Positions 25,301-36,087 of a DNA stretch of 64,000 nt are shown here, piece after piece. The DNA is taken from the NCBI RefSeq assembly GCF_964204645.1, contig NC_134028.1, forward strand, positions 5,678,501 through 5,742,500, given 5' to 3'. Numbering within the stretch: the first letter of the stretch is position 1; the number at the start of each line of letters is the position of its first letter. Made by a program: the position numbers and the translations under genes. The stretch comes from Tubulanus polymorphus (lineage: Eukaryota > Nemertea > Palaeonemertea > Tubulaniformes > Tubulanidae). Under the pieces are notes generated by a model. The model saw only the letters and a program-made list of their open reading frames with translations, ran no database searches and was not told the origin of the DNA.

Positions 25301-28300
25301 TAATTGGCTCCCTGTGGCTGTGATTGCAGGATTTTTCAATGGTTAGTGGAGGCTCGTGGTCGATGGTTCTCCATCAGCACTTTGGTTGCAGAAACCTTGA
25401 AGTATCCATTATAATAGATCGACATCCACAAATATAATATCTTATAATGGCTTGAGTGGCGTTTCAGTGCAAATTGAAATTAGAAGTGATGAATGCATTT
25501 GTAATGCAGCAGTGTCAGGCGTTGAACACACTGGCATTACATGTCACATACACTTCAGACAAATAAAGGCTGATTTCAACTGATTAATTCGATCAACGAT
25601 TCAGTTTAGATTGTGAATCAGCGCAAAAACCGTTCTTCAAAATAGATCAATAGCGTATACAGATGTTTGGGATAGTTTGACCCGCCGGACAGATATAGAC
25701 TGCCTACTGCAATAAACTGGTTTTCACAGTGGCCCTTCTTGTCTGTAGTTCTTAAATTTTACTAACATTTTCTGCACGAGTACATGTTGAGTCGACGTTT
25801 TAAGAGAAAGTTCATGAGTTTAGTCTGCAATCCGCTGATTCATGCATGTAAGTTTGTCCATTGATTTCTATCTCAATTTTATTCATATATCCAGCTGACA
25901 TGTGAACGCTTTCATCTTCCGCAATGACGCTGTTAAGATCTAATACATTTTCCATCAATTTTCTCGACTTATCTACCTCATACATATTATAGTAAACTCC
26001 TCTTTACTGGATAGAATTTTACCGAGATTGTCATTGAATTACTAAAGCTTCTGTTGAGAGAAGAGAATTATTTCTCCATTGATTTGACCAGTTATTAGTG
26101 GACTCAAATCTACTAGGGGGTTATATCTTCTCTGAAAAGTTATCGCGTCCAGAACGCTTTCGCTAAATAATGAGATATAAGAAAAAATGGATGCATGTGA
26201 ATTCGGATAGTTTAAGCTGCGACCACACAGGTGTTCACAGTTGTTCACACGGGTGCCAAATGAACCAGATTTGGCCCAATCAAAAATTTTGAACCAGGCC
26301 CAAGTCAGATTTTTGCATGGGTCAAAATTATCGCTGTGAATTGCTACTGGTTCTGGAAGGAATCATTTATTTCACTTTGTGCATTTTTAGTATCGAGTGA
26401 GTGATATATGTGTGAATGCGCTCTCTTATAAGGCACTGGCCAAATTTGACGCAGGTCTGGTGCGGGCCAAATCGTCTCCGTCTGATCGCGGTAGTAATTC
26501 TAGTAGTAAACGATATGATTTCCCCGATGTCGTGTTATTTGGGAGAGAAAACGCGATCGAACCATGAATAAATAAGTAGCCATTTTTCTCGGCGTTCGTC
26601 TCCCGTCGGAAATTAGTAGCGCACTATCCCGTACTCGCAATGTTCGCATCTTTTGCACCGTTATAGAAAGAGCTCGTTTTAGAAGACTCGACAACGCTTT
26701 CTAATCACACCGACGACGAGATGCCTTACATCAAAAACCCATTGATGTTCGAGGCTCAGTCGAGCTATCATGCAGAAATTTCCATTTACCCCGCGAAGAA
26801 AGTCGGCAATTCGTCCTCTTAAGATCATCGAAAATGTTACTTACGAAAATAGGGTTAGATCTATAGAAAATCTCAGTTGAATGAAGCTATCTGTAATTAA
26901 CAGGGTTCATAGCAGTCCGTTGAAGGCTTTGAAATGGGAATGGGTCGATTCGAGTATCAGGCATGGAATGGGCTCTAAAATCCTTAAATATAATCATTGT
27001 CATGATCCTCGAATGGCATCAGTTATCAGTTATCGTCTGTAGATCCAAGACACATGTTCACTGTAACAGCTCCTGATCTACTGATTACAAAGAATGCTTG
27101 GAAAACGTAGATTTCAGGATACCTGGCTTAACCATAACGATTACTGGTATGTTTAAGTCTTGGAATCGATAAAAAAATCGGTAAAAAACAAGTCTTTGAA
27201 AGGTCATTTATTGAGTTTGGTCATTGACACTATGAACCCTGGATTAGTATTTGAATAAAGATAATTGGATGGTTTACTAGCTTGGTTTTTGTTAGGCTTA
27301 TTTACCAGTTTGAAATATGGCAAGCTTGATATTCATCCCTTGGGAATCATCATATAGGGAACTGAAATAGTTGGTTTACTCGATCAGCTCTGTGAAGACC
27401 TGGGTGACGCGAAACATCACTCGGAATTGAAAGTAATTGATTACTTCCCAGTTATAATAAGAGCGCCGATCTCGCGATTATTCGATTTTTGCGCGGAGAT
27501 TTCCGATGACTAAGCTGATTTCTGTAAGCGGATTCGACGCCTACCTGGGTGATTGCTCCAGAGCCGGTAAAACGAATACCATAATCAAAGGAGTCAAAGT
27601 GTACGAGAATGACAAGAATGATTACTCCACAGAAAAAAACGCGTTGCAATAAATTTCAACAAATCAATGTTTGTTCAGCTGACAGTCAGTCAGTCAGTCA
27701 GTCAGTCAGTCAGTCAGTCTATATAGGAATCCATTTTAACAAGTGATGTTATAGCATATTGCAGACTAGATTTCATACTGATTTAGTTTGGCAACATATG
27801 TCATTTTAGCATATATATATTAATATATATTACGTAGTCGTTGGACCAACTCAAAATTCGCAGTGCGTCCTGGTAGCATGTATTACGCAGATCGTAGATT
27901 TTTGTCATTAATGAATTGAAGTGGATTTATTTTTGGTCAGTTTCATGTCGAATCTGAACTCATGGTTTCGTACGGAGAAACCTTGCCTCTAGTCAGCAAT
28001 GCCGCCGGCCTAGGTGGGTAGATTTTTCTCTGATTTAACGAGTACACTGAATTACGTCGAATTCTACTTCCCAAAGGTGCTGAATTTATTTCCTCGTATC
28101 AATTTCGTTCATATAAACATCGAAGCGTTTTACTGTTTGTTCAAAGTTCAGAAAAACAATTAGCCCACACACTCTGGACTCGGTGTAGAACCACTGTCAC
28201 CATTTATCTTCTGTCATTGTATCCTCATTTTTCAATTTATCCTGTGACATTTTTGTATATACATGTATATCGACAGTCATATGGTCGATCAGTTGCCAAG

Positions 28301-31300
28301 AACTCTATACAATGATTGTTTTGTGATATAGTTTTTCCTATGATACGTGGCAAACCTTCTATAAATGGGTGAGTATGGGTAAGAAATCCGGAGTTCTGTG
28401 TTGAAGAACTGTTTATTAATTTGCAACGTTTTTCGATACAAACTTCATGGCTACGATTAGTTATCCAGTTCGACAAAATGAAGTTTATATATGAAAAAGG
28501 AAAATGATGTTTAGAGAGCAGTATAGATATATTTATGTTTACCAAAAACATTTCTGAAAACAGTGATAGATTGTACTTGTTTTGAACTACGCTTCAAGAA
28601 TCTGACAGTGCTGCATTTCCATTTGTGGATTTGGGTTTCTTTATGATGTACAATCATGAACTCTTAAACAAATTCATTTTTATAATCCATGGTATGATCT
28701 GTTCCAAGTGTGTTCTAATCATCGAAGTGATATTTTCTGTATAATGAATTAAATGATGAATATGAACATGTCACCCGGGCTGCGGTTTCAATTCTCAACT
28801 GCCAGGCAGGCGCTCAGTGGCAGGCAGGTGACAACACTTCAACTTTGTTCTTAAAATCAGAAAAATCTATAAACAGGTGCGACTGAATATAGATTATGAA
28901 ATCAAGTGAACAACAGGGTTTAGAATTGAATAGAACACAAAACAATTATTTGTTTAAGCATTTATCGTAATCTATTTAATTTTTTTGGAATATTTTACAG
29001 GTCATGCCAACGAAGAAAAGGTGGAAGCTGGACGTTGCGAGGAGTTGCGGTCACAGTGTACGAGTTGTTGCCTAGAGTTGAAGAATATGGTGTGCAACTG
29101 CGAGCAATGTCGCGAATATATACGCAGCGCATTCACCGTGCAACACGCTCAAAAACGATTCCCGATATCAACATGGCTTCCAAAGTACAGGTACGGCTTC
29201 AATGATACTTAAAATTCTGCTAGGAAAAGATGAGTAATAACTACTGAATTGTCAAAATGCTGGCTAATTGCTAACCACCAACAACGGATCCAGATGGGAT
29301 AACAAGGAACACATGCTCCCATCGCAATTTTCCTGTGCCCCGTTTGAAAGACGGAACAGCAATTTTCTTACTAGGAAATTTTTTCCACCTGTAGGCTCAC
29401 TAATAGAGCAGAAATCCTCTGGCTAAGACTTAACTTATAATCTCTCTTTATGTCACTCAAGCGCCACAAATTACAATAAGATGCACTGAAATTTCACAAT
29501 TTTCCAGACCCTTGTTTTTTGGCCTTCCTCTGCAAAGAAACTTTCCTTTTTCAGCAAAATGCCACTTTTATTTTTGTACACCTTTCAAAGTCTGTCCCTG
29601 GATCCACCCCTAGGTAGTTCCCAGGGGCCGGTTGCATAGTCATGGTTTAGACTTAAGACCAGTCTAAGGCCAACTTAGTTCTATAGCCAATCTAACAACT
29701 TAAGACCTGTCTTAAGATTTAAGACCACTTTTGGACTTATGTCATGACTGTGCAACACTGTAGCCTAGTTTGCTTGAGACTTATAATGATGTGGCGTAAT
29801 GATTGAAAAAGCTACACGTATTTTTTGCGTGATATTTTCAGGCCGTATGATTTTCAATGCGATCTTATTGCTGGTTTAACGGTCGGGTTGATGGTAATTC
29901 CACAAGGCTTGGCGTATGCTGTCGTTGCAGAACTGCCACCTCAGGTGAGCGTCAACAGAAATAAACTCATCCAAACAGCGCGGTAATGTAATTATACGCC
30001 AGTCAGTGTCGATGGTGATAAAATGAAAGCTTTAAGCAGTCGCCAATAGACTAAGCGTATATTATCATTGATAAATTATTAGACTTTAATGTTGTACATT
30101 ACGTCTAGTAGTTTCAATATTACAATTAACTTGTTAAATACAATCCTCATCATTGATTGTCATCGATATTTCTTTTATGTGATCATTATTGTTACATGAG
30201 AAGGCATCTCCTCTCCAGGTACATGAGGCTCGTAGGGCTCAAGGTATCCCCCTAAAATATGTAAATTCTCAAATATATATATAATCGATCATGCTTTTTA
30301 CATTCATACCTATATTCATACATTATATCTGAGAAATGAACTTCATTCATTCAATAGATATTGAGATGAGAAAAAGCTTGTTGGGATTAATGCAACTCAT
30401 GAATAAATAGGGCGTGCTTCAGACTGGGAGGTCTTGGGGAGTCTCTTATGGGGCAATTGGCATGTACCGGGTACATTTAATGTGGTGATTTCTGTAGATG
30501 TGATTTCCTAATATCCAATAAATGACGTCCATTTTCTGACTATAGAACCAGGCTTATAGCCTTGTTATAATAATTTGTTTGATTTTTCAGTACGGTCTGT
30601 ATTCAGCGTTTATGGGATGTTTTATCTATTGTCTGATGGGCACGGCTAAAGATATAACACTAGGACCGACCGCCATCATGTCGCTGATGACCGCTGCTTT
30701 TGCCTCATCGCCGATTAAACAAGATCCTACGTACGCGATCGTTCTGTGTCTCATGACCGGCTGTATTCAACTGGCTATGGGTTTATTCCACTTAGGTAAC
30801 TAACTTGGTAAACAGATATTTGAGATTGGTTGACCCTTGAGGCTAGTTTTTACTTGTACCTTAGAACTTACTCAATTGTCTTTCAGTTGAATTAATCACC
30901 TAGGCCTGGTTTTATTGAATAATTCTAACCAAGGGGCTTACTGAATTGAAAGTTAATTGAGTAAATACCAGTCAATAAATCTGGCCCCTGGTTAACGTTG
31001 AACCTGGTTTATAAAACCAGGGTTTCATATACATGTATAATGTCAAATATACCTTAATCCATTTCATGCAGTTAAATTGATACCTGGTTTCCAAAGTAGG
31101 GCTCTGATTACTGGATGAATCGGAATATCAGTGTTGACTAATTTCAGTCGCATTTGTTTCCTATAGGTTTTCTTGTGCGATATATTTCACATCCGGTTAT
31201 AAGCAGTTTCACTTCGGCTGCCGCGATCACCATCGCTGTCGGACAATTAAAGGTTCGTTTGTATGAACAGACAAAATCTCGAATCCGGTAGAAGCGAACG

Positions 31301-34300
31301 TGGATTCTTGAATCTTTTATTTGCCTCTTTCAGAATCTTTTAGGACTGAAGAACATTCCGAGGGAGTTTATCGAGATGGTGGAAAAGCTTATCGAACACA
31401 TCACGGAAACTAAGTAAGGAGGAAATTTCTAGTTTATGTATCATTTTCCTATAAACATACTTCTTGGAAATCACGTTATCAATGGTTATTTGCAGTTTGT
31501 ATGATATGGCAATGGGCATGGTTTGCGTAGTCCTTTTACTTATAATGAAGGTAAGCTCTAATTAGCAATAACACATTCTCTCATAGATTATTAATGTCCG
31601 AGCGGATGGATCAAGGTGTGGAGGAGCATTAATAGCTGCGTTACTTTGTTGCAGAAAAGCCGTGATATAAAATTCGACGAGGAAAACATGAATTTGTGTC
31701 GTAAAGTGCTCAAACATTCGATATGGTTTTTATCAATAGGTACGTACAGCAGCGTAGTAGTCACACACTCAATGCCTCGTTTCACTGGTTTCTTTTATAG
31801 TAATAATAATAAGAATAATAATAGTAATAGCGATTTCATATTTTCTTAGTATAGAGCAATATCTACACAGTAATTGTTGCACATTAGATTAGAAAAAATA
31901 GATTAAAAATGCTATCATTGGTGAAAAACTCAGAAATCAAGATAACGAATAATTACTGAATAATTGTTTTAAAGACAAATAGGTTCCTTTAAAAAGATGT
32001 TTGCATGGTTTTTATCTCTGATCAAATTATATTTCGTTGAATTTTTTAGCGAGAAATGCAATAATAGTTATCGTCGCGACCCTGTTAGCGTACGGTCTGT
32101 GGCTGAGAAACTTCAGACAATTCTCTCTTACCGGTCCTCTGAAACCGGGTCTTCCTCCGTTTAAACCTCCGAGTTTCACCGTCTACAATGGAACCGGTCC
32201 TAACGCCACGGTTGTTGCGACCACTTCCAAATTATTCAGTGTAAGTTCAGTGATGTATTTCATATTGACTTGAAAGCACCAATCTCAAACAGGGTGGCCA
32301 CTTACCTGGAAATCAGGGAATTTACTTTTCTATGATAAAGTCAGGGAATAGTCGGTTGATTTTGTAAAAAAAAAGCTAAAAATCAGGGTGAAGTCAGGGG
32401 AATTTGTTGCAGATAATCAAACAGTTATTGTCTATTTTTACATATTTAGCTTAAATATGTAAAATTGACTAGATTCCTAGCAGGTATAAGTCAACTTAAT
32501 GTCAGGGAAAAAGCAAATCATATAGAAGTGGCCACCATGTAAATGGTCAATTATGCAGTCATAACTATGATGTGTCTAGAGTAACTCCTATTTTATTCAG
32601 GATATTGGTGCTGGATTTGCTGTTGTTGCGCTGCTGAGTCTGGTCGAAACTATCGCTATAGGAAAAGCATTTGGTGCGTATTCAGTTGATGTTGCAATCC
32701 AATTGCTATCTGTTAACTCCTGTTGATATCAGGTCTGATCAAAATGTACAAATTTTGCTATTTCTTGATTTCAGCTAGGAAGAATAACTATAAGATTCGA
32801 CCTAGCCAAGAACTTGTGGCTATAGGTATGTACGACATGTTACTTGAATCCATCTTCGATTTAACATTGGATTCAACTGATTTGTCTTTTATTCTTTTTC
32901 AGGAATTTCAAACATTCTCGGTTCGTTCGTTTCCTCCTATCCTGTAACTGGTAGTTTCTCGAGGTAGGTATCCAAACGAGAAGTTTTCTAAACATAGTAT
33001 CATTATGAATTGACTCACTTTGCTCTTCATGTTTTGTAGGACTGCAGTCAACTCTCAGAGTGGGGTCAGAACACCGTTTGGAGGGGTTTTCACCGGTTGG
33101 TTAATTTAATTTTTCTTTGGGACTTGATCATCGAGTATATCTTGTTTTTTAAAATATCTTACAGACCGTACACTCATTTTCAGGTGTAATCGTAATTCTG
33201 GCATTGGCATTTTTGACTCCTGCTTTCCGTTTTATTCCCAAGTCGGCGCTTGCCGCTGTAATTATAACTGCTGTGATACAGATGATAGACTTCGGAATCT
33301 GTTTGAAAATGTGGCGCGTTAAAAGTAAGTCCTCCATCCGACATTCGAATTCAATTAGTTTAATTTTGTGAAAAGGTTTTTTGAATTTTCAATTGCTCTT
33401 TGGATATATTTTATTCAGTAAATTGCATAATTATGATATATGAAATATATAGCCTATGTATGAAATCTACTGATTTTTTTCATTGAATATGATAGCCTAG
33501 CTTATATATGAAATTTACTGAATTCTTAAACATTTTTTCAGAAGTTGATCTGGTTCCGTGGTTCATCACCTTCGTCTTGTCATTTGTACTGGGCATTGAG
33601 GTTAGAAACTTGTGAAACCATATCTCTTTCATCGAGTAGAATAAACATTCAAAACTTGCAATGAACATGAAAAGAATAGTATGAAATGTTCACGGTGAAT
33701 AGAGCACACGTCAATTGTAATATTATTTTCAGTACGGAATCCTTGTGGGAATAGGTGTATCAATACTGATATTGCTGTATCCATATGGAAAATTTAGTGT
33801 TAAAGTAAGTTGAGGTCTCTATGGAAATTAAATTATTGATGTTGTAAGTTATCGGTAGGTTATGTAAAAATCAGTTACTAAGTGAGAAAGGTTTTTCATT
33901 GATGAACATTTACCGTTGAAATTCAGAAAACTGTACATGACGGTGTTACGGTGCTACAAATGGAAGCAGGCTACTATTATCCTGGCGTCGATCATTTTAG
34001 TCATAAATTTGCCGACGCTGTATTGACTGGTAGGTCCACTCAGGCTGTTGAGTTCGGTACTGGTAAGTGATATCTTAACAACAAGCTCTTAATTTGTCTG
34101 TAATTTTACGTGATCGCGATTTGTTTTCTGTCTAATGAACTGTACATCGACAAGTCGATTTATAGAATTTAATCAAAAATTTTTTGTTTGATTGAGAAAT
34201 GAACTGAAAATAATTGACATTCGAAATCAATGTAAATTTCTATTCAATTGATATGGGAAAAGGCAAATTACATGTATTTTGATTCTAGCTTTTATCTCGT

Positions 34301-35492
34301 ATAAGATGAAATGCTTGTTTGTGTGATATCATTTACGTAATTGGTGATGAAAATTATGATGTCTTTGATTTAGAAAAACGTTTGCCTCGCATGCTCAGGA
34401 TTCCTATCACCATTTTGGGAAAATGTGGTTTCTACCTGGTAAGGTTGTGTCAGTAAAGTATCCATTGCGTATGAAGATCAGGATTCTGAGCATTTGGGGC
34501 TGCCTTTACTTGTCGGTAACATACGTGTACAATGAAAATGTTGCAAGCTGATATACAAATGTCTTATATAAAATGCATATGTCTTGTACGATTAATTGAG
34601 AAATGAGTGAAATAAGAATAATTGCTATATTGGTGAAGCCTATATTTCCCTAATCTGATTTCCTATCATATTCATTAATATTTCAGCTCAGCCTCCAGTT
34701 GCTATAGTTATAGATTGTACACATGTTTCCGGTTTCGACTTTACAACAGTTGAAGTAAGTGCTATTCCATCCCTTTAGCAGTGTTATAAAACACATTGTA
34801 TTCACTAGAGAACTAAACAATGTGTTTCAGAATCCTTGTTTACTGTTTTTCTGTAAAATGTGTATTTTAGGCTATCGTAGAAATGTATGATGATTGTAAA
34901 GCTAAGAATATCATCGCAGTATTTGCCGTATTAGAGGTAGAATCAATGACATTGAAGTATTTAATGTTTATATGAATTATTATTCATAAACATAACGGTC
35001 TTTATTCCAGGACAATTTATTGGATATACTTCAAGCTCAGAAGATACCGAATTTTCACTCGGCGCCAACAGTACAAGCAGCTTATCAGCTTATCTATGGT
35101 AAATTATACACAAAAAATAGGCAACTAGAACTTACTAAATCAGAATTGATTATAGTCAGAAAATTTGTTTTGAACTGGTTGAATATTATAACCGGTCTAA
35201 TATACTGAAGATGTAAAGATTATCAAAACTAGGCAATTGATTCTTTACCAACTTGTTTTTACAGATCAGTGCATTTAGTTATTGAGATTCTGATATGACC
35301 GGACTAACGACCTCCCACCAATTCTCTCATTTTTCAGATATGAACGATCCCGAGCAACGAAACGAATTGCAAGGTTCCGTTAAACCTATTCACGAATCAG
35401 ATGCATTATTAGCGTCTTCCGATGGTGCTCCTCAAATTCACGATGGTACGAGCGGTTCTTATGGCAGTATGTCTCGAGTATCGTTGATATAA
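22316..35492 (+). CDS. SLC26A11: SLC26A11-type sulfate/anion transporter (711 aa)
   Basis: Twenty-one exons join in phase: 22316-22430, 29001-29190, 29842-29944, 30591-30795, 31167-31252, 31334-31413, 31496-31550, 31655-31739, 32050-32240, 32601-32673, 32775-32825, 32903-32963, 33040-33095, 33184-33324, 33542-33600, 33733-33804, 33927-34062, 34687-34754, 34871-34936, 35011-35098 and 35338-35492. SLC26 proteins exchange sulfate, chloride and other anions; SLC26A11 is the sodium-independent sulfate member, reported at the plasma membrane and in lysosomal/endosomal membranes. Visible hallmarks are [48 protein letters not shown] and a C-terminal STAS domain (about residues 548-655) with [13 protein letters not shown]. 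The membrane part spans about residues 105-540. The N-terminus is unusually Cys-rich (eight Cys between residues 51 and 75), and the tail after STAS is Ser-rich. A second donor at 34029 would shorten exon 17 by 33 bases in frame. Confidence 0.94.
24040..24200 (-). mobile_element. tRNA-derived SINE interrupted by a palindrome
   Basis: On the minus strand, TAGCTCACTAGG (24181-24192) fits a pol III A box and GGTTCGAGTCC (24076-24086) fits a B box. Between them lies the 37 bp palindromic insertion at 24104-24140, flanked by CAGCAC direct repeats. Removing insertion plus one repeat leaves about 63 bases between box starts, close to tRNAs with a long variable arm. Confidence 0.6.
24104..24140. mobile_element. 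37 bp palindromic insertion, copy 1
   Basis: A perfect 34 bp palindrome (arms AAAAATTCATAAAGACT and its reverse complement, 24105-24138) is flanked by CAGCAC at 24098-24103 and 24141-24146. The same palindrome with two changes occurs at 38662-38697 between different direct repeats. The target-site duplications imply insertion. Confidence 0.7.
26213..26494. repeat. Foldback repeat family A, copy 4
   Basis: Same order of blocks as 7022-7281: GCTGCGACCACACAGG, GAACCAGGCCCAAGTCAGAT, GGTCAAAATTATCGCTGTGA, CTGGTTCTGGAAGG, GCGCTCTCTTATAAGG and CGTCTGATCGCGG. The ends are imperfect inverted repeats. Confidence 0.7.
27682..27720. repeat. (CAGT)n microsatellite
   Basis: Nine to ten consecutive CAGT units inside intron 1 of the SLC26A11-like gene. 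Confidence 0.95.
29624..29757. repeat. Terminal-inverted-repeat element, family B
   Basis: It begins GGGGCCGGTTGCATAGTCAT and ends GTCATGACTGTGCAAC, an imperfect inverted repeat. The inside is rich in TTAAGACCAGTCTAAG-type palindromes. Other copies are at 44830-44945, 52786-52903 and 52905-53044. Confidence 0.7.
32290..32540. repeat. Terminal-inverted-repeat element, family D
   Basis: The ends CAGGGTGGCCACTT and AAGTGGCCACCATG are inverted repeats; AATCAGGG and GTCAGGG motifs recur inside. It sits in an intron of the SLC26A11-like gene. A second copy is at 49773-50006, and a fragment ends at 46158. Confidence 0.75.
34374..34438 (+). other. Possible frame-shifting cassette exon in the SLC26A11-like gene
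   Basis: A 65 bp segment has a good acceptor (TTTGATTTAG) and donor (CTACCTG/GTAAGG) and is open in the incoming phase. It ends in phase 0, while the next exon must be entered in phase 1, so inclusion would create a TAG seven codons into the following exon, within the STAS domain. It could be a poison exon or chance splice-like sequence. Confidence 0.3.
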
Positions 35493-35656
35493 AACTGACT
35501 TTTACGAAAAGATACGTTCGACATAGACTTAATCCAGTTAGTTGCAGCTGGATTTTCGACGTAATCATGATAGAATTAATTATCATGATGCATAATCAAG
35601 ATTTATTATAAACATTTATATGATAAAATGTAACGCCTCTTTAGTATATATTTTCT

Positions 35657-35662
35657 AATAAA
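35657..35662 (+). terminator. Polyadenylation signal, SLC26A11-like gene
   Basis: AATAAA lies 165 bp past the stop, the nearest such hexamer. If the alternative last exon is used, a later site is needed. Confidence 0.5.
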
Positions 35663-35704
35663 CGAAAGTTATTGATAATTTCGCCGCCGTCTTTATATTT
35701 GTAG

Positions 35705-36087
35705 CCGGACAATCTACGTCACAATTACCGACAGGTTCGGGAGATCCTACTCTCCTCGATTATACGGCGGTAGGCGACAATCACGAATTTTGTAGGTTTA
35801 GATCGGTTTTAGATTCTTTACAGTGTACGTTCACGCTACCACATTCCATGAGCCGCGTCAAAAATTTTTCAAATTTTCGTTTTACTGGTAATGATTATTT
35901 CAATATTTTATGTGGTAGCGTGAAGGCCATTCATGTCATACGATGGTTCCGGTGTATTCATTTAAAAAAGCTTTTTGTTCCTTGCGTTGATTTATTTTCG
36001 CTACTTAGCAATTTTCCCATTACATTTTCAGTTGACTCCCTCCCCCATTTTTCCTCATCCATATATGATGTTAGATTCAGCAAATGA
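35705..36087 (+). CDS. Possible alternative last exon of the SLC26A11-like gene
   Basis: The sequence TATGGCA/GTATGT at 35466 could act as a donor inside the usual last exon. The acceptor TATTTGTAG at 35704 is in the matching phase, and the frame stays open to a stop at 36085-36087. The first 30 or so residues (GQSTSQLPTGSGDPTLLDYT and on) look protein-like; the rest is less so. It would replace the last seven residues with a longer tail. Confidence 0.3.

Larger units (their letters stand above)
22431..29000 (+). other. Intron 1 of the SLC26A11-like gene (6.6 kb)
   Basis: Donor G/GTACGT and acceptor TTTTACAG join exons 1 and 2 with a Gly codon across the junction. Inside lie a SINE interrupted by a palindrome (24040-24200), a family A foldback (26213-26494) and a CAGT tandem repeat (27682-27720). 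No additional exon was recognised. Confidence 0.75.
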
